10,726 nucleotides of DNA from 13-2-20CM-68-14 sp046733295 (GTDB taxonomy: Bacteria > Actinomycetota > Thermoleophilia > Gaiellales > Gaiellaceae): contig JBKPOY010000079.1 in assembly GCA_046733295.1 (NCBI GenBank), positions 1 through 10,726 of the forward strand. The letters are read 5' to 3'. The stretch's first letter is position 1. Each line of letters starts with the position of its first letter. Shown piece by piece: positions 1 through 6,627 of the stretch. The notes below the pieces were generated by a model that saw only the letters and a list, made by a program, of their open reading frames with translations, did not search any database and was not told the DNA's origin. The position numbers were made by a program, and so were the translations under genes.

Positions 1-1
1 C

Positions 2-253
2 TTCTACGCCCTGGAGCTGGTGAAGAACAAGGAAACACGCGCGAGCTTCTCGGACGAAGAGTCGGAGGATCTCCTGCGCGGGTTCCTCTCGCCGGCCCTC
101 TTCGAGCGAGGCCTGATCTGCCGGGCAGACGACCGTGGCGACCCGGTGATCCAGATCTCGCCGCCGCTCGTCGCGGGCAAGGCCGAGTTCGATGAGATGG
201 TCGGAATCCTCGGCGACGTGCTGCAAGAAGCCTGGGACCGGATCCGGCACTGA
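2..253 (+). CDS. Class-III PLP-dependent aminotransferase, C-terminal fragment
   Basis: Only the last 83 codons lie in the window; the gene enters from the left edge in frame 2, so the PLP-binding lysine and most of the active site are outside. The visible part begins FYALELVKNKETR and ends in a run containing DPVIQISPPLVAGKAEFDEM, then an amphipathic C-terminal helix. The pattern 'rG...GLI.R...GD.I.I.PPL......ID.M...L' is the usual C-terminal small domain of class-III (omega/4-aminobutyrate-type) aminotransferases, where the conserved PP-L segment precedes the last helices. These cytoplasmic enzymes move an amino group from an amine or omega-amino acid to a keto acid. The stop TGA (251-253) overlaps the proposed CTG start of the FAD oxidoreductase, so the two are probably co-transcribed and translationally coupled. 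The exact amine substrate cannot be assigned from the tail alone. Confidence 0.85.
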   Translation, partial: FYALELVKNKETRASFSDEESEDLLRGFLSPALFERGLICRADDRGDPVIQISPPLVAGKAEFDEMVGILGDVLQEAWDRIRH

Positions 254-1644
254 TCGAGCCGGGAGCACCGTGGTGGCTCGACGAGGCGCCGCCGGTCGAG
301 CCCGAGCCGATGCTCGACGGCGAGCTCGACGTCGATGTCGCCATCGTCGGGGCCGGCTACACCGGCCTCTGGACGGCACTGGCGCTTCGGGAGCGCGAGC
401 CGACGGCGCGCGTGGTCGTCCTCGAGGCAGCGGTCTCGGGCGAAGGGCCGAGCGGCAGGAACGGCGGTTTCCTCCACGGCTACTGGTCGTCGCTCGCGCG
501 CCTGCGTGAGCTCTTCGGCGACGGCGGAGCCCTCGCGGTGGCGGAGGCCTCGTCGGCGATCGTCCCGAATGTGCGCGGCTTCGCAGAAGCCCGCGGAGCG
601 GACATCTGGTTCCGTGAGGCGCCGATGCTCAAGGTCTCGGTTTCGTCGGCGCAGGACGACGAGGTCGAGCATGCCGTCGCCGCGGCGAGGGCACTGGGCG
701 CCGACGAGGAGGCCGTCCGCCTCGACGCGGACGGGGTGCGCGAGCACTGCTCCTCCCCCCGGTTCCGCGGGGGCGCCCTGTTCCGCGACGGCGCGACGGT
801 GCAACCGGCCAGGCTCGCGCGGGTGCTCCGGGCCGCTGCGCTTGAGGACGGGATCTCGCTGCATGAGCACACGCCGGTCGACCGTCTCCGCAGGGGATCG
901 CCGAACGTGCTCGAGACGCCGTACGGCCGGGTCCGTGCGCGCGAGGTCGTGGTCGCGACGAACGCCGCGGCTGCGGGCTGGCGCCCGCTGGCGCGTCGCC
1001 TCACCGTGTTCGGCTCATTCGTCGTCCTCACGGAGCCCGTGCCCGAATTGCTCGAACGGATCGGCTGGACCGGCGGCGAGCCGATCATCGACGGCCGGAT
1101 GTTCGTGCACTACTTCCGGACGACGAACGACGGCCGGGTGCTGATGGGGAGCGGCTCGGGCCCGATCGGCTTCGGCGGCCGGATCGACGGTCGGTTCACG
1201 GCCGACCGGCCTTCGGTCGAGCGGGCCGTGGCGGGACTGCGCTTCCTCTTGCCGAACCTTGCCGAGGCGCGGGTCGAGCGCGCATGGGGTGGGCCCATCG
1301 ACGTGTCCGCCGATCACTTCCCGTTCTTCGGCACCGTTCCGGGCACGTGCGTCCACTACGGCGTCGGCTATTCGGGCAACGGCGTCGGGCCGAGCTGGCT
1401 CGGGGGTCAGATCCTCGCGCGGCTCGCGCTCGGCGTCGACGACGAGCTCACCCGTCTGCCGCTCGTCAACCGCGGCGTGCGACCGTTACCGCCCGAGCCG
1501 CTCAAGCGCCTCGGCGGCGGGCTCGTCCGGGCGGCCGGCCTACGCGTGGAGGAGGCCGAGCAGGAAGGGCGCAAGGCTGCACTGCCACTCCGCGCCGTCG
1601 CCTCGCTCCCGCGGTTGCTCGGCTTACGCATCGGAACTCGTTGA
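250..1644 (+). CDS. FAD-dependent oxidoreductase, DAO / gamma-glutamylputrescine oxidase-like
   Basis: About 464 aa from the proposed CTG start. The Rossmann fingerprint DVAIVGAGYTGLWTALAL is at residues 29-46, followed by the acidic ribose-binding residue in VVVLEA (E59). The SGRNGG motif (68-73) is typical of PuuB-like amine oxidases, and the C-terminal FAD-binding end reads GVGYSGNGVGPSWLGGQ. Family members oxidise a secondary or primary amine to an imine using FAD and release H2O2 or pass on electrons. Start choice: the first ATG is at 310, but the 20 codons before it (IEPGAPWWLDEAPPVEPEP) look like the WWL...P leader normal in this family, and no ATG, GTG or TTG lies between the in-frame stop at 193 and 310. 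CTG at 250 overlaps the upstream TGA as CTGA, with only a weak GGAT-like ribosome site. The tail from about residue 415 is basic and variable. The neighbouring aminotransferase supports a role in amine catabolism; the substrate is unknown. Confidence 0.88.
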   Translation: MIEPGAPWWLDEAPPVEPEPMLDGELDVDVAIVGAGYTGLWTALALREREPTARVVVLEAAVSGEGPSGRNGGFLHGYWSSLARLRELFGDGGALAVAEASSAIVPNVRGFAEARGADIWFREAPMLKVSVSSAQDDEVEHAVAAARALGADEEAVRLDADGVREHCSSPRFRGGALFRDGATVQPARLARVLRAAALEDGISLHEHTPVDRLRRGSPNVLETPYGRVRAREVVVATNAAAAGWRPLARRLTVFGSFVVLTEPVPELLERIGWTGGEPIIDGRMFVHYFRTTNDGRVLMGSGSGPIGFGGRIDGRFTADRPSVERAVAGLRFLLPNLAEARVERAWGGPIDVSADHFPFFGTVPGTCVHYGVGYSGNGVGPSWLGGQILARLALGVDDELTRLPLVNRGVRPLPPEPLKRLGGGLVRAAGLRVEEAEQEGRKAALPLRAVASLPRLLGLRIGTR

Positions 1645-1646
1645 CG

Positions 1647-1678
1647 TCGGGCCCGGCCGCGCCGGCGGCCGGGCCCGA
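1647..1678. terminator. Bidirectional hairpin terminator between convergent genes
   Basis: A perfect inverted repeat: left arm TCGGGCCCGGCCG (1647-1659), 6-nt loop CGCCGG, right arm CGGCCGGGCCCGA (1666-1678). It starts 2 nt after the FAD oxidoreductase stop and, on the other strand, 6 nt after the solute-binding protein stop, filling almost the whole 40-bp convergent gap. There is no T-tract on either side, so it is not a classical rho-independent terminator. Such U-less GC-rich hairpins are common at convergent gene ends in high-GC actinobacteria and may act in termination or 3'-end protection. Confidence 0.75.
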
Positions 1679-1684
1679 TCGACG

Positions 1685-3067
1685 CTAGATCTTCCCGCGG
1701 CGCCTCCACTTGGCGAAGATCCGCTTCGCGTCGTGCTCGGCGGCCTTCGCCGCCTCCGCCGGCGTCATCTTGCCCTGTGCCACCTGCGCGAACATCTGCG
1801 GGATCAGCCAGGTGTTGAAGATCTCGTCGATGGCCGCGTTGGAAAAGCCGGGGTAGCCGAGGTTGGTCGTGTACTTCCTGGCGATCAGATCGAGCACGCC
1901 GTACTTGCCCTTCGGCGTGTGTGGGTCCGCCAGGAGTTGTTTCCTGTAGTTCTTCACCGCGCCCCTGAACGCGGGGAAGTTGTAGTACTTGCTGTTCTTG
2001 AACGCCTGCTGGTAGTTGACTTCGAGGTCGGCGATGAATCGTTTCGCGAGCCCCTTGTTCTTCGTGAACTTCCAGATCGTGTAGACGCCCATCACGTGCT
2101 CGAGACCGAGGCGCTGCACGGGGCCGCGCGGGATCGGTGCGATCGCGGTGTTCTTCGCGAGGGTCGGGTTGGCGTCCTCGGCGCTGCGGGCGATCGAGAT
2201 CGCGTTGACGGCGAGCCCGAGGCGTCCGGACAGGTAGCCCTGGTTGTTCGAGGCCGCCGACCACGCGAAGACCTCGTTGGTCATGCCGCGCTTGTAGATG
2301 TCGCGCATCACCTTCAGCGCTTCGATCGTGTTCTTGCTGTTGATCGCAACGCGGGCGTTCTTCGTCTGGATGAACGCGCCGTAGCACTGCATCAAGGCGA
2401 TCAGCAACATGTTCGAGTCGAGCTCGTTCGACATCCCGAGCCCGACCGGATGCCCGAGCGCCTTGAGCTTCGGCGCGGCCTTGCGCACGTCTTCCCATGT
2501 CGACGGCTTGCGCCCGACCTGGCTCCAGAGATCCTTGCGAAAGTGAATAGGGTCGGGCACGTAGTTCTCGGGGAACCCGTGCCACTTCTTCGTCTTCGGG
2601 TTGTAACAGCTGTGGAGGCCGAGGTTGGAGACCTTGCCGACCTTGCGCGAGACCTCCTGGACGATCTCCTTGTGGTTGATCACCTGGTCCTCGAGCCCGG
2701 CCTGTGGTGACAGATGCCCGAAGATGTCGTGCCCGCTCTGAGCCGCGACTTCGGCCTGGGCTCGGGCCGGCAGTTGGGCGAGGGCGATATGGTCGACCTG
2801 GACATCGGTGTCGTGCCTGTCACCCCACCTCTTGGTGTAGGTGCCGTCGAACCACTTGTCGTAGGCCGGCACGAAGTGGCTCCATTGGATGATTTTCAGC
2901 GTGTTCTTGTACTGCCGGTGCCGGTACTTCGGCACGGCCGCCGCCGTCTTCGGCAGCGCGCCCCCGTAGACGATCAGGAAACCGCCGATTCCCCGGCGAA
3001 GCACCTCGCGACGGGTGAGGCTCTTCGAGAGCCCTAAATCCTCGAGGTTCTCATCCTTCTGCGCCAT
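1685..3067 (-). CDS. ABC transporter extracellular solute-binding protein, Tat-type signal
   Basis: 460 aa, a normal size for family-1 (MalE/UgpB-like) binding proteins. It captures the substrate outside the membrane and delivers it to the permease pair encoded just upstream. The N-terminus carries a twin-arginine motif, TRREVLR (18-24), then a hydrophobic segment GIGGFLIVYGGALP (26-39) and a possible AAA cleavage site near residue 44. The mature domain starts TLKIIQWSHFVPAYDKWF, the typical first strand of a cluster-B/D binding protein, and includes PSTWEDVRKAAPKLKALG and the late MGVYTIWKFTKNKGLAKRFI segment. There is no lipobox cysteine, unusual for a Gram-positive binding protein. The ATG is fixed by a strong AAAGGAGG site 4 nt upstream. 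It is last in a permease 1-permease 2-binding protein unit, 24 nt after permease 2, and has more Lys codons than its neighbours. Ligand not predictable; sugar, polyol-phosphate and amine ligands all remain possible. Confidence 0.9.
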   Translation of the reverse strand: MAQKDENLEDLGLSKSLTRREVLRRGIGGFLIVYGGALPKTAAAVPKYRHRQYKNTLKIIQWSHFVPAYDKWFDGTYTKRWGDRHDTDVQVDHIALAQLPARAQAEVAAQSGHDIFGHLSPQAGLEDQVINHKEIVQEVSRKVGKVSNLGLHSCYNPKTKKWHGFPENYVPDPIHFRKDLWSQVGRKPSTWEDVRKAAPKLKALGHPVGLGMSNELDSNMLLIALMQCYGAFIQTKNARVAINSKNTIEALKVMRDIYKRGMTNEVFAWSAASNNQGYLSGRLGLAVNAISIARSAEDANPTLAKNTAIAPIPRGPVQRLGLEHVMGVYTIWKFTKNKGLAKRFIADLEVNYQQAFKNSKYYNFPAFRGAVKNYRKQLLADPHTPKGKYGVLDLIARKYTTNLGYPGFSNAAIDEIFNTWLIPQMFAQVAQGKMTPAEAAKAAEHDAKRIFAKWRRRGKI

Positions 3068-3071
3068 TCCG

Positions 3072-3079
3072 CCTCCTTT
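3072..3079 (-). promoter_or_regulatory. Strong ribosome binding site of the solute-binding protein gene
   Basis: On the minus strand the gap between permease 2 and the binding protein reads AAAGGAGG, 4 nt before the ATG at 3067. It is among the strongest Shine-Dalgarno matches in the window. It fits the need for more binding protein than permease from a shared transcript. Confidence 0.8.
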
Positions 3080-3091
3080 CGTGTGTGTCTC

Positions 3092-3994
3092 TCAACGGAA
3101 CGCACCCCCTGTGAAGCCTGCGATGAACCGGTTCAGGAAGCTGTTGTAGAGCAGGGCGAGCGGGATGGCCGGGATCAGGGTCGCGGCCATCAGCGACTGC
3201 CAGAAATAGACGTCTCCACGGATCAGGTCGGTCGGCACTCCGGCGGAGATCGTCCGCTGCGTCGATCCGGAGATAAACGTGATCGCGTAGACGAACTCGT
3301 TCACGCACAGCGAGAACGAGAAGATGACGACCGTCAGGATCCCGGGGATCGAGACCGGCAAGATCACACGGGCGAGGGCCTTCAGACGCGAGCAGCCGTC
3401 CACGAGTGCCGCATCCTCGAGTTCGAGCGGGATCGTCCTGAAGAAGCCCATCAGCAGCCACGTCGCGAACGGAACGGTGAACGAGGGATAGACGAGGACG
3501 AGCGACCAGAGCCGGTCCTGAAGGCCGAGCTTCGAGATCACGCGCGAGAGTGGCAGGAAGAGGAGCGTCGGCGGCACGAGGTACGTCAGGAAGATGCCGA
3601 CACCGACGCTTTGGCCCCACCGCCCTGACAATCGAGCTAGCGAGTAACCCGCCGGCACCGCAAGCACGAGCGTGATCAAGACGACCAGCCCGCCCACCAC
3701 CGCGGTGTTTACGAGCCAGCGAACGTAGTTGGTGTCGCTGAAGATGAAGCTCGCGTGAGACATCGTCGCGTGCTGAAAACCGAGGGGCAACCAGTGATCG
3801 TGCGTGAAGGGGAGGTTTTCGCCGACGGCTGCCTCTGCCGGGTGGTACGTGAAGGGAACGTTGTCGAGGTTGTAGAGGTCTCCGTTCGTCTTGAAAGCGG
3901 TGAGGAGCATCCAATAGAACGGGAACGCCAGCACGATCGCGAAGGGCCCGACGATCAGGTACGAGACACCGCGTTCGCGCAGCGTTTGCCACAC
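3092..3994 (-). CDS. ABC transporter permease 2, MalG/UgpE-like
   Basis: 300 aa integral membrane protein from a GTG start at 3994-3992, the only start candidate after the permease 1 stop, with 2 nt between them; the frame stays open further upstream, but that part lies inside permease 1. Six membrane segments are visible: about 11-34, 95-117, 130-152, 163-186, 218-240 and 265-285. The EAA coupling loop, which docks on the ATPase, is LEDAALVDGCSRLKALARVILPVSIPG (192-218). The C-terminus FLNRFIAGFTGGAFR matches the usual MalG-type ending. It forms the translocation pore with permease 1 for inward, ATP-driven uptake. The loop between segments 1 and 2 (about 35-92) is longer than usual for the family and rich in His, Phe and Asn. 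Translation is probably coupled to permease 1. Confidence 0.92.
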   Translation of the reverse strand: MWQTLRERGVSYLIVGPFAIVLAFPFYWMLLTAFKTNGDLYNLDNVPFTYHPAEAAVGENLPFTHDHWLPLGFQHATMSHASFIFSDTNYVRWLVNTAVVGGLVVLITLVLAVPAGYSLARLSGRWGQSVGVGIFLTYLVPPTLLFLPLSRVISKLGLQDRLWSLVLVYPSFTVPFATWLLMGFFRTIPLELEDAALVDGCSRLKALARVILPVSIPGILTVVIFSFSLCVNEFVYAITFISGSTQRTISAGVPTDLIRGDVYFWQSLMAATLIPAIPLALLYNSFLNRFIAGFTGGAFR

Positions 3995-3996
3995 GG

Positions 3997-5013
3997 CTAC
4001 GACACCTCTACCCGGCGCGCGAAGCGCAGCATCAAGACGGACACGATCAGCAGGACTGGCAGCAAGTAGAGCGAGATCGCTGCGCCCTCGCCAAGGTTGC
4101 TCGAGACGATTCCGGTCTGGTAGGCCCAGGTCGTCAGCACATGCGTGCTGTTGAACGGCCCGCCGCTCGTGAGGATGTAGACGACGGTCATGTCCGTGGC
4201 GGTGAAGACGATCCCGAACAGCAACGCCACGGTCGCGATCGGAAGTTGCAGGGGGAGCGTCACGTGCCAGAACTTGCGGAGGCCCGTCGCGCCGTCGACC
4301 TTCGCGGCGTCGTTCACCTCCGGTGGGATCGAGGAGAGGCCGGCGATGAAGATCACCGTCGCGAACGGCAGGATCCGCCAGGCCTGGACGAAGATGATCG
4401 CGAGCATCGCGAGCGTTGACTGCCCGAGCCATTGGGGCGGATTGAGCCGGTCGACCTGGCCCGTATGCACCCAGGGCAGGTCGTCGATCAGGCCGAGGAA
4501 CCAGTTCACTGGCCGGTACAGATAGAGCTGGCCGCCACCCGGCAAGATGTCGTGAACCAGCGTCCAGTTGATGATGCTGAACTGCGAGTCGAATATCCAA
4601 AGGAAACCGATTGTCGACACAGCGACCGGGGCCGCCCAGGGCAGCAGGACGAGCATGCGTAGGAACCAGCGGCCCGGGAAGGGGCGCACGAGAGCGTGCG
4701 CCAGAAATCCCGCCCCCAGGAGGACGATCGCCTGCGAAGCCAGCGTGAAGACGATGGTGTTCCGCAAGGCGCGGCGGAAGTTGTCGTTCTGCCAGGCGTC
4801 AGTGAAGTTTTGGAACCAGACGAACTTGCCGGTGAGGTGACCTGCGGTCGCGTCCGTGAGGCCCAGGTAGACGGCCAGCACGAGCGGGGCGCCCACGAGC
4901 AGGACGAGGAAGACGACAGCCGGACTGATCAGTGCGGGCGCGAGGAAGCGGCGATCCTCGAGGAGGTCGCGGAAGCGCCGCGTCTGCGGCCTGGCCTCCG
5001 CCGCGACTGCCAA
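3997..5013 (-). CDS. ABC transporter permease 1, MalF/UgpA-like
   Basis: 338 aa, the first gene of the minus-strand importer unit. Six membrane segments: about 25-51, 85-109, 117-141, 200-227, 256-280 and 312-331. The EAA motif is NDAAKVDGATGLRKFWHVTLPLQLP (234-258), with Asp in place of the first Glu. It ends RFARRVEVS, stop TAG at 3997-3999. The start is taken as TTG (5013-5011): an in-frame TAG lies five codons upstream (5026-5028) and no other ATG, GTG or TTG occurs before the first membrane segment. The ribosome site is weak (TAGGAT). An extracytoplasmic stretch of nearly 60 residues between segments 3 and 4 (about 142-199) is clearly longer than in ordinary UgpA-type permeases. It pairs with permease 2 and is divergent to its likely ATPase. 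Confidence 0.92.
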   Translation of the reverse strand: MAVAAEARPQTRRFRDLLEDRRFLAPALISPAVVFLVLLVGAPLVLAVYLGLTDATAGHLTGKFVWFQNFTDAWQNDNFRRALRNTIVFTLASQAIVLLGAGFLAHALVRPFPGRWFLRMLVLLPWAAPVAVSTIGFLWIFDSQFSIINWTLVHDILPGGGQLYLYRPVNWFLGLIDDLPWVHTGQVDRLNPPQWLGQSTLAMLAIIFVQAWRILPFATVIFIAGLSSIPPEVNDAAKVDGATGLRKFWHVTLPLQLPIATVALLFGIVFTATDMTVVYILTSGGPFNSTHVLTTWAYQTGIVSSNLGEGAAISLYLLPVLLIVSVLMLRFARRVEVS

Positions 5014-5027
5014 GAAGCGGCGATCCT
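4945..5027. repeat. 14-bp direct repeat spanning the permease 1 start
   Basis: GAAGCGGCGATCCT occurs at 4945-4958 and again at 5014-5027, 69 bp (23 codons) apart. On the minus strand the inner copy encodes DRRFL inside permease 1; the outer copy lies just before the TTG start and would read DRRFLA in the same frame, directly after an in-frame TAG. Over 30 bp the two stretches agree at about 22 positions. It could be a short in-frame duplication or coincidence. Confidence 0.5.
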
Positions 5028-5075
5028 ACACGAAGTAGAGTTGCAAGCGATAAACGCCTGGAAGGTGACCACGCC
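5014..5075. promoter_or_regulatory. Divergent control region between permease 1 and ATPase genes
   Basis: These 62 bp separate two divergent TTG starts and must hold at least part of the control of both importer halves. Visible elements are a small dyad CTAC-acgaa-GTAG (5026-5038), a TTGCAA palindrome (5041-5046), and TAGGAT on the minus strand, which has -10 character but lies only about 10 nt from the start and lacks a good -35 partner. No convincing sigma-70 promoter or regulator operator can be read, so the assignment rests mainly on gene orientation. Confidence 0.4.
5060..5068 (+). promoter_or_regulatory. Ribosome binding site fixing the TTG start of the ATPase
   Basis: GGAAGGTGA matches the anti-Shine-Dalgarno with one mismatch and ends 7 nt before the TTG at 5076. 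This decides the start, because the open frame extends far upstream without homologous sequence. Confidence 0.75.
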
Positions 5076-6269
5076 TTGGCGGCGATCAAGCTCGAGCAGT
5101 TGACGAAGGTCTATCCCGACGGCACCAAGGCCGTCGACTCGCTTCACCTCGAGATCGGAGACGGCGAATTCGCCGTGCTAGTTGGTCCCTCCGGCTGCGG
5201 CAAGACGAGTGCCCTGCGGATGATCGCGGGGCTTGAGGACATCACGGCCGGCCGCGTCGTGATCGGCGACCGAATCGTCAACAGGGTGCCGCCCAAGGAT
5301 CGGGATATCGCGATGATCTTCCAGAACTACGCCTTGTATCCACACATGACCGCGGCCGGGAACATGGGATTCGCGTTGCGAATGCGGAAGACGCCGAAGG
5401 TCAAGATCCGCGAGCGCGTCGGAGAGGCGGCGAGTGTGCTCGGACTCGTGGAGTCGCTGGAGAAGCGGCCGAGGACGCTTTCCGGCGGGCAGCGCCAGCG
5501 GGTGGCGATGGGTCGGGCGATCGTTCGCGAGCCGCAGGCGTTCCTGATGGACGAGCCGCTGTCGAACCTCGATGCGAAGCTGCGGGTCGAGATGCGTGCG
5601 GAGATAGCGCGCCTGCAACGCGATCTCGGTGTGACGACGATCTACGTCACGCACGACCAGACCGAGGCGATGACGCTCGGCGATCGCGTGGCGGTCATGC
5701 GCGACGGGGTGCTCCAGCAGGTCGACGTGCCGCACCGACTTTACGAGCGCCCGGCGAACCTATTCGTGGCTGAGTTCATCGGCTCGCCGCCGATGAACCT
5801 GGTCGGCGCCGATCTTCGCAGAACCAACGGGGACGTCGTGGCCGAGTTCGGGCGACACAGGCTCGCGCTCGAGGATTCCCGGTCGCTCTCGCCTTTTCTC
5901 GACAAGCGCATCATCCTCGGCATCCGTCCCGAGGACATCGAGGACGTGAAGGTTGCCGGCGAGGCTCCGTCCGAACGGAAGCTCGAGGCCGTCGTCGATA
6001 TTCGAGAGGACATGGGATCCGATATCTACGTCCATTTCGGCGTGGGTGGGCCATTGGTGCGCGGCGAAGACGTGGTCGCAGCGGTTGGCAAGGAGGCGAT
6101 CGAGGCGACCGAGGCGCAGGCAAGGGACAAAGGGAACCTCTGGACTGCCCGCATCGGTCGAGGCAGCCACGCGCAGGAGGGCGAGCGGATCGAGCTCGTG
6201 GTCGATACCACCCGGCTTCGTCTGTTCGACCCCGAGACCGGCCGAGCAATCGAAGACGAGCGGCCGTAG
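5076..6269 (+). CDS. ABC transporter ATP-binding protein, MalK/UgpC-like
   Basis: 397 aa cytoplasmic ATPase that powers the importer. Motifs in order: Walker A GPSGCGKTS (37-45), Q-loop FQNYALYPHM with Q83, signature LSGGQRQRVAMGRAI (135-149), Walker B FLMDEP (E160), D-loop SNLD (163-166), and H-loop THDQTEAM (H193). From about residue 235 comes a MalK-type regulatory/TOBE domain with GIRPEDI (282-288) and the typical ending LRLFDPETGRAI. The C-terminal domain carries an extra Ala/Glu-rich stretch (about 328-372) between the TOBE strands. The TTG start is supported by the upstream ribosome site and by homology beginning at AAIKLEQLTKVYPDG. It is divergent to permease 1 and ends exactly against the stop codon of the NYN gene. 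MalK-type ATPases sometimes serve several permeases; here the adjacency suggests a dedicated one, though a separate promoter would allow sharing. Confidence 0.95.
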   Translation: MAAIKLEQLTKVYPDGTKAVDSLHLEIGDGEFAVLVGPSGCGKTSALRMIAGLEDITAGRVVIGDRIVNRVPPKDRDIAMIFQNYALYPHMTAAGNMGFALRMRKTPKVKIRERVGEAASVLGLVESLEKRPRTLSGGQRQRVAMGRAIVREPQAFLMDEPLSNLDAKLRVEMRAEIARLQRDLGVTTIYVTHDQTEAMTLGDRVAVMRDGVLQQVDVPHRLYERPANLFVAEFIGSPPMNLVGADLRRTNGDVVAEFGRHRLALEDSRSLSPFLDKRIILGIRPEDIEDVKVAGEAPSERKLEAVVDIREDMGSDIYVHFGVGGPLVRGEDVVAAVGKEAIEATEAQARDKGNLWTARIGRGSHAQEGERIELVVDTTRLRLFDPETGRAIEDERP

Positions 6270-6617
6270 TCAACCCAAGGCCGCGAGCTCGCGCGCGAAC
6301 GAGCCGCCGCCGATCACGCGGTTCGCCCGGCCGCCCGCCCGGTCGCGGAGGCCACGGTCGGAGGTGACGAGGGTGTAGGGCTCGCCCGCTTCCGCGAGCT
6401 CGGCGGCGCGGCGGGCGATCCAGTCGTCCGCGGACTCGCGGCGGGTGCCGACGGTCTCGACCCCTTCCACCGAATCCGGGGCCGGGCCGTCGAAGATCGC
6501 GATCGCGGCCACGCCTTCGCGCATCGCCCAGGACGCCAGGAGCTCGACGAGCCGCTCCGGCGAGAGGTTCGGCCACAGCGAACGCCGGACGTTCTGCCCG
6601 TCGACCAGGACGATCAC
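6270..6617 (-). CDS. YacP-like NYN/PIN-fold domain protein
   Basis: 115 aa, a single-domain protein. Acidic-cluster motifs of the NYN/PIN nuclease fold are visible: MIVLVDGQNV (D6, N9), IFDGPAPDS (D43), RRESADDWIARRA (D64, D65) and LVTSDRGLRDRA (D87). Such domains are metal-dependent ribonucleases or RNA-binding relatives; YacP of Bacillus is the closest named relative in style. At 115 aa it is shorter than YacP (about 170 aa). The GTG start at 6617 is the only start giving the complete first strand with its DGQN; it has no clear ribosome site, but the beta-propeller stop is just 10 nt upstream, which suggests coupling. Its stop (TCA on the plus strand at 6270-6272) directly abuts the ATPase stop. 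Catalytic activity is inferred, not certain. Confidence 0.8.
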   Translation of the reverse strand: MIVLVDGQNVRRSLWPNLSPERLVELLASWAMREGVAAIAIFDGPAPDSVEGVETVGTRRESADDWIARRAAELAEAGEPYTLVTSDRGLRDRAGGRANRVIGGGSFARELAALG

Positions 6618-6627
6618 GCGCCGGACG

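Noticed and set aside
4..870. 288-codon minus-strand frame opposite the aminotransferase and oxidoreductase
   Set aside because: Arg-rich antisense shadow of two recognised genes without motifs of its own.
1259..2710. A 483-codon open frame on the plus strand, partly opposite the solute-binding protein
   Set aside because: It overlaps the FAD oxidoreductase end and is antisense to a well-supported gene. Its translation is low-complexity Arg/Val/Leu-rich with no recognisable domain; a high-GC shadow.
3092..4600. Long version of permease 2 starting at 4600
   Set aside because: The first 200 residues are an off-frame reading of permease 1. Membrane permease homology starts at the GTG at 3994.
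5041..5056. TTGCAAGCGATAAACG as a LacI-family operator
   Set aside because: Only one half resembles known operators; the second half does not match as a palindrome, and no LacI-type regulator is in the window.
4932..5075. Upstream extension of the ATPase frame
   Set aside because: It overlaps permease 1 on the other strand, has no ATPase homology, and a good ribosome site precedes the TTG at 5076.
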